A stretch of DNA of 64,000 nt from Actinomyces sp. S6-Spd3. Lineage in GTDB: Bacteria > Actinomycetota > Actinomycetes > Actinomycetales > Actinomycetaceae. Location of the stretch: contig NZ_JRMV01000274.1 of the NCBI RefSeq assembly GCF_000758755.1, positions 101,548 through 165,547 of the forward strand, given 5' to 3'. A program made the position numbers and the translations under genes. A model generated the notes under the pieces. That model saw nothing but the letters and a program-made list of their open reading frames with translations, ran no database searches and was not told the DNA's origin. Of the stretch, positions 19,553 to 28,422 are shown one piece after another (position 1 is the first letter of the stretch; each line of letters begins with the position of its first letter).

Positions 19553-20533
19553 ATGTCTCGCATTGAATACAAAACTCGCGACCAGATGAAGTGGATGCGT
19601 GAGTCTGGACTTGTCGTCGCAGAAATTCACCGCAGCCTGCGTGAAGCAGCACGCCCTGGTATCACGACTGCTGAACTTGATGAAGTGAGTGCCGACGCGA
19701 TCCGCCGCTGTGGTGCTCGTTCGAATTTCCTCAACTACTACGGTTATCCCGCCACCGTATGTATTTCCCCCAATGACGTTATCGTCCATGGCATCCCAGG
19801 AAAGTACAAGCTTGCCGCCGGTGACATCGTGAGCTTTGACTGTGGCGCATGGCTCGAGCGCTCTGGCCAGCAGTGGCACGGTGACGCTGCCTTCACCTTG
19901 GTCATTGGCGACGAATTCACGAGCGACGAGGACTTTGCCGCCACTTGGGTGCGCCGCCACCAAGGCCCCGGAGCAGGCAAGCGCTGGGGTAGCGCACTTC
20001 CTGCAGCAGGTGCGTCCTCGCCGGCCGAGGCCTCGGCAGTGGTATCGAAGCAGGGGAGCGTCGCGCGCAGGCGTGAGCTGGACCTGGTGACGCGCGAGGC
20101 TTTGTGGGCCGCGCTTGCTTCCGTCGCGCACGGTAGGCGTGTAAGCGCGATCGGCGAGGCCGTGGAGCGCGTCGTTGCTGAACGCGCGGAAGACTTGGGC
20201 TGGGAAGCGGGAATCATTGAGGACTTCACGGGGCACGGCATCGGAACAAAGATGCATCAGGACCCGGAGGTCCTGAACTATCGCGTGCGCGGGCTCATGC
20301 CGAAATTGCGTCCGGGAATGGTGCTTGCTGTGGAACCGATGCTGACGACCGGTGATATTGAGACGCTGACAGAAAACGATGACTGGACCGTGCGTTCGGT
20401 TGACGGTTCGGATGCCGCTCAGTGGGAGCATACCGTGGCGATCCTCGACGATGGCATCAGTATTCTCAGTGCGATCGATGGGGGAGTGGCTGGCTTAGCG
20501 CCCTTCGGCGTGACCCCGGTCAGCCTCGACTGA
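19553..20533 (+). CDS. map: Methionine aminopeptidase, type I, with internal insertion
   Basis: The enzyme removes initiator methionine in the cytosol. All five metal ligands are present: Asp96, Asp111, His228, Glu261 and Glu292. At 326 residues it is longer than the usual 250-290. The extra length lies between residues about 122 and 177, a Gly/Ala/Ser/Arg-rich stretch between the second metal ligand and the helix starting RRRELDLVTREALW. The reading frame is intact, so this looks like a surface-loop expansion. The ribosome-binding site is GAAGGAAA. Confidence 0.95.
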   Translation: MSRIEYKTRDQMKWMRESGLVVAEIHRSLREAARPGITTAELDEVSADAIRRCGARSNFLNYYGYPATVCISPNDVIVHGIPGKYKLAAGDIVSFDCGAWLERSGQQWHGDAAFTLVIGDEFTSDEDFAATWVRRHQGPGAGKRWGSALPAAGASSPAEASAVVSKQGSVARRRELDLVTREALWAALASVAHGRRVSAIGEAVERVVAERAEDLGWEAGIIEDFTGHGIGTKMHQDPEVLNYRVRGLMPKLRPGMVLAVEPMLTTGDIETLTENDDWTVRSVDGSDAAQWEHTVAILDDGISILSAIDGGVAGLAPFGVTPVSLD

Positions 20534-20568
20534 CATTAAGCGTGAGGCGATAGACATTGTCTCCGGCT

Positions 20569-20597
20569 TTTCAAGAGGGCCTCAAATAGCGTAGGCT
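20569..20597 (+). promoter_or_regulatory. Predicted promoter of the infA-alpha operon
   Basis: TTTCAA, 17 bp and TAGGCT lie in the 171-nt spacer between map and infA. The predicted leader is about 100 nt. Confidence 0.5.
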
Positions 20598-20704
20598 CGA
20601 CCCTTGGACGTGTCTTTGGGATCAGTATGCCTGTTTTCAAAGACCATCCCGAGCGGCCTGTGGCCGCCCGATTCCGAAAAAGTAGTAGAGGATAGACGGA
20701 GGAT

Positions 20705-20926
20705 ATGGCGAAGAAGGACGGCGTCATCGAAATCGAAGGCACGGTTGTCGAAGCCTTGCCGAATGCGATGTTCCGCGTGGAATTGAGCAATGGACACATC
20801 GTGCTTGGCCACATTGCCGGCAAGATGCGTCAGCACTACATCCGCATTCTGCCCGAGGACCGTGTGGTCGTCGAGCTGAGCCCCTACGACCTCTCCCGAG
20901 GCCGCATCGTCTACCGCTACAAGTGA
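20705..20926 (+). CDS. infA: Translation initiation factor IF-1
   Basis: The 73-residue single OB-fold protein ([20 protein letters not shown]) binds the 30S A-site during initiation. It has standard length and near-consensus sequence. An AGGA site precedes the ATG. It heads the infA-rpmJ-rpsM-rpsK-rpoA-rplQ group. Confidence 0.98.
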   Translation: MAKKDGVIEIEGTVVEALPNAMFRVELSNGHIVLGHIAGKMRQHYIRILPEDRVVVELSPYDLSRGRIVYRYK

Positions 20927-20969
20927 ACAAACCGACACAAGCTACCCGCGGGTAGCGGAGGTACACACC

Positions 20970-21083
20970 ATGAAGGTCAAGCCGAGTGTCAAGAAGATCT
21001 GTGACAAGTGCAAGGTGATTCGTCGCCACGGCAACGTCATGGTCATCTGTGACAACCCCAGGCACAAGCAGCGTCAGGGCTGA
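20970..21083 (+). CDS. rpmJ: 50S ribosomal protein L36, zinc type
   Basis: A 37-codon gene starts with ATG 43 nt after infA, behind GCGGAGG. The product [20 protein letters not shown] has the zinc-binding cysteines (CDKC), a later Cys in [14 protein letters not shown] and its His, so it is the C+ form of L36. Confidence 0.96.
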   Translation: MKVKPSVKKICDKCKVIRRHGNVMVICDNPRHKQRQG

Positions 21084-21224
21084 TCCCTCGCTGTGAAAAC
21101 GCCGGAGCAATCCGGCAGCATCATTCCACACGCGCTTGCGCGACCCTCGGTTCGGAGGCCGGGGCCGGGTGGCTCACCCGGGAGGAGTGGTGACGACCTC
21201 CGATGAACAATTTGGAGCATAAAC

Positions 21225-21599
21225 ATGGCACGTATTGCCGGCGTCGACCTCCCTCGCGAAAAGCGTATGGAGATCGCGCTCACGTACATCTATGGAGTTG
21301 GACGCACCCGCGCCAAGGAGACCCTCGAGGCCACCGGCGTGAGCCCCGATCTTCGCGTGAAGGATGCTACCGAGGAAGACCTCGTCAAGCTGCGCGAATA
21401 CATCGAGAACACCTTTAAGGTGGAAGGCGATCTGCGTCGTGAGGTTCAGGCAGATATCCGTCGCAAGATTGAGATCGGATCCTACCAGGGACTTCGTCAC
21501 CGTCGTGGCCTGCCGGTCCACGGTCAGCGCACCAAGACCAATGCGCGTACCCGCAAGGGCCCCAAGCGCACCGTTGCAGGTAAGAAGAAGGCTAAGTAA
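21225..21599 (+). CDS. rpsM: 30S ribosomal protein S13
   Basis: The 124-residue protein begins [14 protein letters not shown] and ends in a Lys/Arg tail (GKKKAK), which reaches the P-site tRNA. Standard length. A 141-nt spacer after rpmJ contains GC-rich inverted repeats but no clear promoter. Confidence 0.98.
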   Translation: MARIAGVDLPREKRMEIALTYIYGVGRTRAKETLEATGVSPDLRVKDATEEDLVKLREYIENTFKVEGDLRREVQADIRRKIEIGSYQGLRHRRGLPVHGQRTKTNARTRKGPKRTVAGKKKAK

Positions 21600-21654
21600 A
21601 GCCACTCAGTCCTGTGTGGACTGATACAACACGACTTCGAAGGAACTGAAAGTA

Positions 21655-22062
21655 ATGGCTGCAAAGACCACTCGTTCCGGCGCTGGACGCAAGCCGCGCC
21701 GCCGGATTTCAAAGAACGTTACTCACGGACACGCGTACATCAAGTCGACGTTCAACAACACTATCGTTTCTATCACTGACCCCACCGGTGCAGTGATCTC
21801 CTGGGCCTCTTCCGGTCAGGTGGGCTTCAAGGGTTCGCGTAAGTCGACCCCCTTCGCTGCTCAGCTTGCCGCCGAGGCTGCCGCGCGTCGCGCTCAGGAG
21901 CACGGCATGAAGAAGGTCGACGTCTTCGTGAAGGGTCCCGGCTCCGGCCGTGAGACCGCGATCCGCTCGCTGCAGGCTGCTGGCCTGGAAGTTGGCTCGA
22001 TCCAGGACGTGACGCCCCAGGCATTCAACGGCGCTCGTCCCCCGAAGCGTCGTCGCGTCTGA
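21655..22062 (+). CDS. rpsK: 30S ribosomal protein S11
   Basis: The 135-residue protein has the S11 core ([37 protein letters not shown]) and ends [10 protein letters not shown]. It forms the platform near the mRNA exit. It starts behind GAAGGAA. Confidence 0.98.
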   Translation: MAAKTTRSGAGRKPRRRISKNVTHGHAYIKSTFNNTIVSITDPTGAVISWASSGQVGFKGSRKSTPFAAQLAAEAAARRAQEHGMKKVDVFVKGPGSGRETAIRSLQAAGLEVGSIQDVTPQAFNGARPPKRRRV

Positions 22063-22070
22063 GCCCCGGA

Positions 22071-22164
22071 GGGTGGAAATCCGACGGAAATCCACCCCCC
22101 ACGTCTGGGCGGGATCACAAAAGAATCCGTGGCCTCGTCCTTACCTTTTTCCCCGCAATGCGGG
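22071..22164 (+). promoter_or_regulatory. Inverted repeats between rpsK and rpoA
   Basis: GGGTGGA at 22071 pairs with TCCACCC at 22091-22097, and CCCGCA pairs with TGCGGG at 22152-22164. They lie in the 151-nt spacer before rpoA. A role as attenuator or processing site is possible but unproven. Confidence 0.35.
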
Positions 22165-22213
22165 ACCCCTATCCGGCGTCATATGGCGGGCGCCGGGAAG
22201 AAAGGACTAAGAC

Positions 22214-23212
22214 GTGCTCATTGCAGAGCGACCCATCCTGACCGAAGAGAAGGTCAGCGAACTGCGCTCCCGTTTCATCCTGGAGCCCCTTGAGCCCGGT
22301 TTCGGCTACACGCTGGGTAACTCCCTGCGCCGAACCCTGCTCTCGTCGATCCCCGGCGCTGCTGTGACCTCCATCCGCATTGATGGAGTGCCTCACGAGT
22401 TCCGCACGATCGAGGGCGTGAAGGAAGACGTCGCCGAGATCATCCTGAACATCAAGCAGATCGTTCTCTCCTCCGAGAATGACGAGCCTGTTGTCATGTA
22501 CCTGCGCAAGGCAGGCCCGGGAGAGGTCGTCGCAGGGGATATCACCCCTCCGGCCGGCGTTGAGATTCACAACCCCGATCTGCACCTGGCAACCCTGAAT
22601 GAGAAGGGCAAGCTGGAGATCGAGCTGACTGTTGAGCGTGGCCGCGGCTACGTTTCGGCAGCTCAGAACAAGGATCCTCAGGCTGAGATTTCCCGCATCC
22701 CGATCGATTCGATCTACTCGCCCGTTGTCAAGGTGACCTACAAGGTCGAGGCAACGCGTGTTGAGCAGCGCACCGACTTCGATCGCCTGATCATCGATGT
22801 CGAAACCAAGCCGGCAATCACCCCGCGTGACGCCGTTGCCTCCGCTGGCAAGACCTTGGTTGAGCTCTTTGGTCTGATGCGCGAACTGAACGAGGAAGCC
22901 GAAGGCATTGAAGTTGGTCCCTCGACCACCGATGCCACTCTCGCTGCCGACCTCGCGCTGCCCATTGAGAACCTCGGCCTGCAGTCGCGTTCCTACAACG
23001 CCCTGCGTCGCCGCGGAATCCTCACTGTTGGCGAGCTCGTGGCTCACTCCGAGGCGGATCTGCTTGACATTCGCAACTTCGGAACGAAGTCGATTGAAGA
23101 AATCAAGGAAGCTCTTGCAACCCTTGGTATGACCCTGAAGGATTCCGTCCTGCCCTCCGGTGAGGTCAGCGAATCCGGGTCTATCCACTTCAGCGACGAC
23201 CAGTCCATCTGA
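22214..23212 (+). CDS. rpoA: RNA polymerase alpha subunit
   Basis: The 332-residue protein has the dimerising N-terminal domain ([23 protein letters not shown]) and the C-terminal DNA- and activator-contact domain ([34 protein letters not shown]). The GTG start reads [14 protein letters not shown]. Spacing after AGAAAGGA is adequate. Confidence 0.98.
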   Translation: MLIAERPILTEEKVSELRSRFILEPLEPGFGYTLGNSLRRTLLSSIPGAAVTSIRIDGVPHEFRTIEGVKEDVAEIILNIKQIVLSSENDEPVVMYLRKAGPGEVVAGDITPPAGVEIHNPDLHLATLNEKGKLEIELTVERGRGYVSAAQNKDPQAEISRIPIDSIYSPVVKVTYKVEATRVEQRTDFDRLIIDVETKPAITPRDAVASAGKTLVELFGLMRELNEEAEGIEVGPSTTDATLAADLALPIENLGLQSRSYNALRRRGILTVGELVAHSEADLLDIRNFGTKSIEEIKEALATLGMTLKDSVLPSGEVSESGSIHFSDDQSI

Positions 23213-23253
23213 CATGCTGCGTCCGGTGGACGCATAAATTCCTAGGAGACAAA

Positions 23254-23835
23254 ATGCCCACCCCCAAGAAGGGTGCTCGTCTGGGCGGAAGCCCGGCACA
23301 CCAGAAGCTGATCCTCAAGAACCTCGCGACTCAGCTCATTGAACACCGCTCTCTGACCACGACCGAGGCCAAGGCTAAGGCCCTGCGCCCCTTCGTTGAG
23401 AAGCTCGTGACCAAGGCAAAGCGTGGCGACATCCACGCTCGCCGTACCGTTGCACGCGTCATCACCGACCGCGATGCGCTCTACACCCTGTTCGACGTCA
23501 TTGCTCCTGCTCTTGACCCCGAGCGTAAGGGCGGCTACACCCGTCTGACCCGCCTGGGCAACCGCAAGGGCGACAATGCCCCCATGATGCAGATTGAGTT
23601 CTGCATGGAGGCCGTCGAGAAGAAGGCAGTCGTGAAGTCTGCTGAGAAGGCTGCCGAAAAGGCCGCTGCTGCTGAAGTTGCAGCAGAAGCTGAGGAAGCC
23701 GCAGAAGCAGCAGCAGAGCGCGCCGAAGAGGCTCGTGAAGAAGGTGACCTCGCCAAGGCTAACGAGGCTGAAGAAATCGCAGCCGAGGCCGGCGAAGAAG
23801 CTGACGCCGCCGAGCAGGTCGAAGAAGAGAAGTGA
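23254..23835 (+). CDS. rplQ: 50S ribosomal protein L17 with Ala/Glu-rich tail
   Basis: The first 120 or so residues are ordinary L17 ([21 protein letters not shown]). Residues about 122-193 form an extension of almost only Ala, Glu and Lys, likely a long charged helix or disordered tail. L17 lies at the tunnel exit, so the tail would project near nascent chains. Such tails occur in other actinobacteria. Confidence 0.96.
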   Translation: MPTPKKGARLGGSPAHQKLILKNLATQLIEHRSLTTTEAKAKALRPFVEKLVTKAKRGDIHARRTVARVITDRDALYTLFDVIAPALDPERKGGYTRLTRLGNRKGDNAPMMQIEFCMEAVEKKAVVKSAEKAAEKAAAAEVAAEAEEAAEAAAERAEEAREEGDLAKANEAEEIAAEAGEEADAAEQVEEEK

Positions 23836-23860
23836 CCACGCTCGCGTAAGCGACTTTTCA

Positions 23861-23892
23861 GGGCCGGGCACCACAACTGTGGTGCCCGGCCC
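23861..23892 (+). terminator. Terminator of the alpha operon
   Basis: A perfect 14-bp GC-rich stem with AACT loop lies 26 nt after rplQ. There is no long T-run. Confidence 0.75.
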
Positions 23893-23954
23893 TTGTGCTA
23901 TGCCTATTTCCCCTGTATTTCTTGCCTCTTCAGGATGAAAATCGGTGGTGGCTG

Positions 23955-23960
23955 TAGCCT
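23955..23960 (+). promoter_or_regulatory. -10 element for a leaderless ppgK transcript
   Basis: TAGCCT ends exactly 6 nt before the ppgK ATG and no Shine-Dalgarno is present, so transcription should begin at or next to the start codon. Confidence 0.5.
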
Positions 23961-23966
23961 GTACGT

Positions 23967-24716
23967 ATGACTCGTAAGATGACCTTGGCTGTCGACTGTG
24001 GCGGCGGCGGAATCAAAGCATCCGTATTGGATTCCCTTGGAACAATGGTCGCTCCGCCCAAACGCACTCCGACTCCCTATCCTCTTCCTCCGCAGCTCTT
24101 GGTCGACACTGTCGTCGAATTGGCCTCGCAGCTTCCGGCTGCCGATCGAGTCACCCTTGGAATGCCGGGAATGATTCGCCACGGCATTGTCATCGCCACT
24201 CCGCACTACATCACCAAAGATGGTCCCCGTTCTCGCGTTGTCCCTGAACTTGTCACCTTGTGGGATCACTTTGATATGGCAGGTGCGTTGGAGAAGGCGT
24301 TGAGTCTGCCCACGAAAGTCCTCAATGATGCAGAAGTCGCGGGTGCGGGTGTTGTGACCGGCCGAGGCCTCGAAATGATTATCACTTTGGGCACGGGTCT
24401 TGGAAACGCTGTTTTTGACGGCGGACGCCTTGCCCCACACGTTGAAGTCTCCCAGGGGCCGATTCGCTGGGGACTCACCTATGACGACTACATCGGCGAG
24501 CACGAACGCTTGCGATTGGGCGATATGCATTGGTCACGTCGCGTCCGCCGCGTCGTTGAGGGCCTGCGCCCCATGTACATGTGGGATCGCCTGTATTTGG
24601 GTGGGGGAAACTCTAAGCGCATTGTTCCTTCGCAACGTGAAAAGCTTGGGGATGATGTCATCATCGTTCCCAACGACGCGGGAATTATTGGGGGAGTGCG
24701 CTCATGGGAACTCTAG
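23967..24716 (+). CDS. ppgK: Polyphosphate glucokinase-like ROK-family kinase
   Basis: The 249-residue protein has an actin-like ATPase fold. The phosphate-1 motif is DCGGGGIKAS at residues 10-19, the likely catalytic Asp121 lies in LNDAEVAG, and the second phosphate motif is TLGTGLGNAVFDGG at 140-153. Length and lack of the ROK zinc-cysteine motif fit actinobacterial polyphosphate/ATP glucokinases, which make glucose 6-phosphate. The phosphate donor cannot be told from sequence. It overlaps truA by 13 nt and separates rplQ from truA, which are adjacent in many relatives. Confidence 0.8.
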   Translation: MTRKMTLAVDCGGGGIKASVLDSLGTMVAPPKRTPTPYPLPPQLLVDTVVELASQLPAADRVTLGMPGMIRHGIVIATPHYITKDGPRSRVVPELVTLWDHFDMAGALEKALSLPTKVLNDAEVAGAGVVTGRGLEMIITLGTGLGNAVFDGGRLAPHVEVSQGPIRWGLTYDDYIGEHERLRLGDMHWSRRVRRVVEGLRPMYMWDRLYLGGGNSKRIVPSQREKLGDDVIIVPNDAGIIGGVRSWEL

Positions 24717-25690
24717 AATCTGCCCCGCTGAGGATCCGTCTCGACCTCGCTTACGATGGGACTTTCTTTCACGGCTGGGCTGCCCAAGATGGTTTGCGCA
24801 CTGTTCAAGGAGTTCTCACCCACGCACTCGAGACGATTCTTCGCCACAGCATGACGCTCACCGTCGCGGGGCGGACCGATGCGGGAGTGCACGCACGTCA
24901 CCAGGTTGCTCACTTCGACTGCTCCCCGGAGGCTTTCCGAGGCCTCGTGAGGGAGAAGAATCGACCCAGCGATGAAGGGGAATTGCACGCAGCGTGTGCG
25001 GATGCTCTCCAGCGGCGAGTGAACTCCCTTCTCGGGCGTGCGTATGTTGATTTCATTATTGGCAGTGGGCTCAAGGCTCCTCGAGGAACCAGTGATGTGC
25101 GCGTTGATCGCGTGAGCGTCGTGAGCACTGACTTCGATGCGCGCTTCGCCGCCCTTGAGCGCTCCTACACCTACCGCCTCGCCCCCGAAGGGAAGCTTCC
25201 TTTAGCCAGGCGCTGGGATGTGTGCGAGGTCCCCCACGCCCTTGACGTCGAGGCAATGAACCGTGCGGCGCAACCGTTGCTGGGTGAGCATGACTTCCTT
25301 GCGTATTGCCGCCCGCGCGAGGGTGCGACGACGATTCGTGAACTGCGTGAGTTACGCATTGCTCCCGAGGCCCAGGAAAACGGCGTACTTGAGTGTCACG
25401 TGCGCGCTGACGCCTTCTGTCACTCCATGGTTCGCTCTCTTGTCGGTGCCCTTATTGAAGTCGGTAGGGGAGCGCGCGAGGAGACATGGCCCGCGCAACT
25501 GCTCGAGAATGCCTCGCGCCAGGACGCGGCCCCCATTGCCCCCGCGCACGGGCTGACTTTGGAATCCGTTAGCTATCCCGACGAGGCCGAGTGGAGTGCG
25601 CAGGTACACCGCACTCGCCGGATTCGTGGCTTCGCCTTCGATGGAAGCGTTGAAGAGTGGGCCATGGGTGGCAATTGCTGCGCTGGTTGA
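24704..25690 (+). CDS. truA: tRNA pseudouridine synthase A
   Basis: The enzyme makes pseudouridine at positions 38-40 of the tRNA anticodon arm. Catalytic Asp59 lies in AGRTDAGVHA, and the N-terminal LDLAYDGTFFHGW motif is present. At 328 residues it is longer than the roughly 270 of E. coli TruA. Extra residues sit around 85-130 between AHFDCSPEAF and SVVSTDFDARF, as in other actinomycetes. The start lies inside the end of ppgK. Confidence 0.95.
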   Translation: MGTLESAPLRIRLDLAYDGTFFHGWAAQDGLRTVQGVLTHALETILRHSMTLTVAGRTDAGVHARHQVAHFDCSPEAFRGLVREKNRPSDEGELHAACADALQRRVNSLLGRAYVDFIIGSGLKAPRGTSDVRVDRVSVVSTDFDARFAALERSYTYRLAPEGKLPLARRWDVCEVPHALDVEAMNRAAQPLLGEHDFLAYCRPREGATTIRELRELRIAPEAQENGVLECHVRADAFCHSMVRSLVGALIEVGRGAREETWPAQLLENASRQDAAPIAPAHGLTLESVSYPDEAEWSAQVHRTRRIRGFAFDGSVEEWAMGGNCCAG

Positions 25691-25733
25691 GCAAGAAACG
25701 ATTTGAGGAATTAGCCACACTCTGGCCTGCGCT

Positions 25734-25763
25734 TTGACCCGGAGCGCAGCAGACGCATAAACT
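25734..25763 (+). promoter_or_regulatory. Predicted promoter of rplM-rpsI
   Basis: TTGACC, 18 bp and TAAACT form a strong housekeeping promoter. Transcription would start near 25770. Confidence 0.7.
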
Positions 25764-25769
25764 AACAGG

Positions 25770-25915
25770 TGCTGTGTGTCAGCTGGACCTCTGGTGCCTT
25801 CCCACTCGCCGGAGAAGAAATTCGGCTGATGCCTCGCGGAACCGTTTCATAGCGGGCCGGTGCGTCGAGCACTCGATGCTAGGCCCCATGACAGAAAGAA
25901 TTGAAGGTTACGCCC
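25770..25915 (+). promoter_or_regulatory. Candidate structured leader of the L13-S9 operon
   Basis: About 145 nt of untranslated leader contain short inverted repeats, for example GGGCC at about 25855 with GGCCC at about 25880. L13 leaders are known in other phyla; similarity here is not established. Confidence 0.35.
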
Positions 25916-26359
25916 GTGCGCACCTATTCACCTAAGCCGGCGGATGCCGACAAGCAGTGGTACGTCATCGACGCCACTGACGTCGTCCTCGGCCGCCTGG
26001 CGGCTCAAGTTGCCGCTATCCTTCGTGGGAAGCACAAGCCGACGTTTGCCCCTCACCTTGATATGGGCGATTACGTCATCATCATCAATGCGGACAAGGT
26101 TGCCCTCACCGGTAAGAAGCTCGACCAGAAGATGGCCTACCGCCACTCCGGTCGCCCCGGTGGTTTGAGTGCAACACGTTATCGCGATCTCATGGCTGAG
26201 CGTCCTGAACGCGCAGTTGAGAAGGCAGTCCGTGGCATGCTTCCTCACACCAGCCTCGGCCGCGCGCAGTTCAAGAAGCTGCACGTCTACGCCGGAGCTG
26301 AGCACCCGCACATCGGCCAGCAGCCGATTCCCTACGAAATCACCCAGGTCGCCCAGTGA
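25916..26359 (+). CDS. rplM: 50S ribosomal protein L13
   Basis: The 147-residue protein begins [20 protein letters not shown], the common actinobacterial start, from a GTG 8 nt behind TGAAGG. A TTG 15 nt upstream is in frame but less likely. The family motif [22 protein letters not shown] is present. It forms an operon with rpsI. Confidence 0.96.
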   Translation: MRTYSPKPADADKQWYVIDATDVVLGRLAAQVAAILRGKHKPTFAPHLDMGDYVIIINADKVALTGKKLDQKMAYRHSGRPGGLSATRYRDLMAERPERAVEKAVRGMLPHTSLGRAQFKKLHVYAGAEHPHIGQQPIPYEITQVAQ

Positions 26360-26403
26360 GCGCGTCGCGCTTCTGAGCCCAACGAACTGCACTGAGGAGA
26401 ACT

Positions 26404-26895
26404 GTGGCTGAGACCACCGAGATTCTTGAGCTGGATGAGGAAGTTGTCCCCAGCTCCTACACCACAGAGACTGAGTCAGCGCCTGCTGGTGCTGGTCAGT
26501 CCATCACCGCGCCCGGCGCGGGCCTTGGCCGCCGTAAGGAAGCCGTTGCCCGTGTTCGCCTGGTTCCCGGCAACGGCCAGTGGACCATTAACGGACGCAC
26601 TCTTGAAGATTACTTCCCGAACAAGCTGCACCAGCAGCTCGTGAAGTCCCCCTTCACCCTGCTTGATATCGACGGTCGCTTCGATGTGATCGCTCGTATC
26701 AATGGTGGCGGCATCTCCGGCCAGGCCGGCGCGCTGCGCCTGGGCATCTCTCGCGCACTGAACGAGATCGATCGTGACGCGAACCGCCCCGCACTGAAGA
26801 AGGCTGGCTTCCTGACCCGCGACGCCCGCGCTGTTGAGCGTAAGAAGGCAGGCCTCAAGAAGGCACGCAAGGCTTCGCAGTTCTCGAAGCGCTGA
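26404..26895 (+). CDS. rpsI: 30S ribosomal protein S9 with N-terminal extension
   Basis: The 163-residue protein carries the S9 fold from about residue 42 ([15 protein letters not shown]) to the C-terminal SKR, whose arginine touches P-site tRNA. The first 40 residues are an acidic Thr/Ser/Glu extension common in actinobacteria. The GTG start follows GAGGAGA. Confidence 0.97.
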   Translation: MAETTEILELDEEVVPSSYTTETESAPAGAGQSITAPGAGLGRRKEAVARVRLVPGNGQWTINGRTLEDYFPNKLHQQLVKSPFTLLDIDGRFDVIARINGGGISGQAGALRLGISRALNEIDRDANRPALKKAGFLTRDARAVERKKAGLKKARKASQFSKR

Positions 26896-26914
26896 TCTTC
26901 GCCTTTACTTCAAG

Positions 26915-26952
26915 GTGTGGCCCCAATCGGAAGATTGGGGCCACACTTTTTG
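26915..26952 (+). terminator. Rho-independent terminator of rplM-rpsI
   Basis: A perfect 14-bp stem (GTGTGGCCCCAATC and its complement) with GGAA loop is followed by TTTTTG. Confidence 0.92.
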
Positions 26953-27031
26953 TATTCGGAATGCCTTGTTCTCTGCTTGCTTTCCTGCAATGTTGCTTGC
27001 TGGTCAATCGATTGAGTGAACAGTGAGCAGC

Positions 27032-27037
27032 TAGAAT
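27032..27037 (+). promoter_or_regulatory. Possible -10 element of glmM
   Basis: TAGAAT lies 35 nt before the glmM ATG. No convincing -35 is found, so this is only a suggestion. Confidence 0.35.
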
Positions 27038-27072
27038 AGCGGTGGATTAATTTTCGAGCGGGAGGAACCCCG

Positions 27073-28422
27073 ATGACCAGGTTGTTCGGAACTGACGGCG
27101 TACGCGGACTGGCAAATGTTGATTTGACCGCGCCCCTCGCACTGGAACTGGGTGAAGCGGCAGCTCGCCTGGCGATTTCGGGACGCCCGGCCTCGGGACA
27201 CAAACTAAAAGCCATCATCGGTCGCGATACACGAATCTCCGGCGAATTCCTCGACCACGCGCTGGCGGCGGGCTTGGCAAGTGCCGGAATGGACGTTGTC
27301 CGCGTTGGTGTCGTCACCACTCCGACCGTTGCTCACCTGACGGCCTCGTCCCCAGTCGATCTGGGCGTCATGATCTCCGCTTCGCACAACCCTATGCCCG
27401 ACAACGGCATCAAGTTCTTCGCGCACGGCGGCTACAAGCTCCCTGACCAAGTCGAGGACCAAATCCAAGAGCTCCTCAATACTCCTTGGGATCGTCCCAC
27501 TGGCGCCGCCGTTGGTGAGGTCGAATATGACGATGACTGGGCGGAAAAGTCCTACATTGAGCACTTGATGACCTCCTTGGGTACAGACCTTCATGGTCTA
27601 CGCATCGCGGTTGACTGCGCCAATGGTGGTGCGTCTTTCCTCGCTCCCGAAGCCTTCCGTCAGGCGGGTGCCGATGCCGTTGTCATTAATGCTGCCCCCG
27701 ATGGCCGGAATATCAATGACAAGGCCGGCTCGACCCATCCCGAGCAGCTTCAGGCGCTGACCGTTGCCTCCGAGGCCGATTTCGGCGTTGCTTACGATGG
27801 CGACGCCGACCGCTGCTTGGCTGTGGACCGCGATGGCAACATTGTTGACGGCGACAAGATCATGGGTGCACTGGCTGTCCACATGCGCGATGAAGGCCAG
27901 CTTGCCAAGGACACTCTGGTTGTTACGGTGATGTCGAATCTCGGCTTGATTCTTGCCATGCAGGAGGCTGGTATTCAGACGGTTCAGACCGGAGTTGGTG
28001 ACCGCTACGTGCTCGAAGCGATGCTCGAGGGCGGCTACTCCTTGGGCGGCGAGCAGTCCGGGCACATCATTGCGAAGAAGTACGCGACGACCGGTGACGG
28101 TATCCTCTCCTCGCTCCTGCTCGCGCGCATGGTGAAGGAATCTGGTCGAGACCTGGCTGACCTCACCAGCTTCATCAAGCGCCTCCCGCAGACCCTGATC
28201 AACGTTGGGGGAGTGGATCGTTCTCGCGCGAATACAGACCCGGTCGTGGCCGAGGCCGTCGCCGCTGCCGAGGCCGTGCTGGGTAATACCGGACGCGTGC
28301 TGCTGCGCCCCTCCGGTACCGAGCCTTTGGTTCGCGTCATGGTCGAGGCAGCGACGCAGGCGCAAGCTGATGGCGTGGCTTCGCGTTTGGCTGATGTTGT
28401 GAAGGAAAACCTTTCGCTCTAA
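27073..28422 (+). CDS. glmM: Phosphoglucosamine mutase
   Basis: The enzyme converts glucosamine 6-phosphate to glucosamine 1-phosphate for cell-wall UDP-GlcNAc. The 449-residue protein has the phosphoserine loop ISASHNPMPDNG (Ser104), the Mg-binding DGDADRC and the C-terminal phosphate loop RPSGTEPLVRVM. It starts with ATG behind GGGAGGAA. Its stop overlaps the stop of the convergent lacI-type gene by three bases. Confidence 0.97.
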   Translation: MTRLFGTDGVRGLANVDLTAPLALELGEAAARLAISGRPASGHKLKAIIGRDTRISGEFLDHALAAGLASAGMDVVRVGVVTTPTVAHLTASSPVDLGVMISASHNPMPDNGIKFFAHGGYKLPDQVEDQIQELLNTPWDRPTGAAVGEVEYDDDWAEKSYIEHLMTSLGTDLHGLRIAVDCANGGASFLAPEAFRQAGADAVVINAAPDGRNINDKAGSTHPEQLQALTVASEADFGVAYDGDADRCLAVDRDGNIVDGDKIMGALAVHMRDEGQLAKDTLVVTVMSNLGLILAMQEAGIQTVQTGVGDRYVLEAMLEGGYSLGGEQSGHIIAKKYATTGDGILSSLLLARMVKESGRDLADLTSFIKRLPQTLINVGGVDRSRANTDPVVAEAVAAAEAVLGNTGRVLLRPSGTEPLVRVMVEAATQAQADGVASRLADVVKENLSL

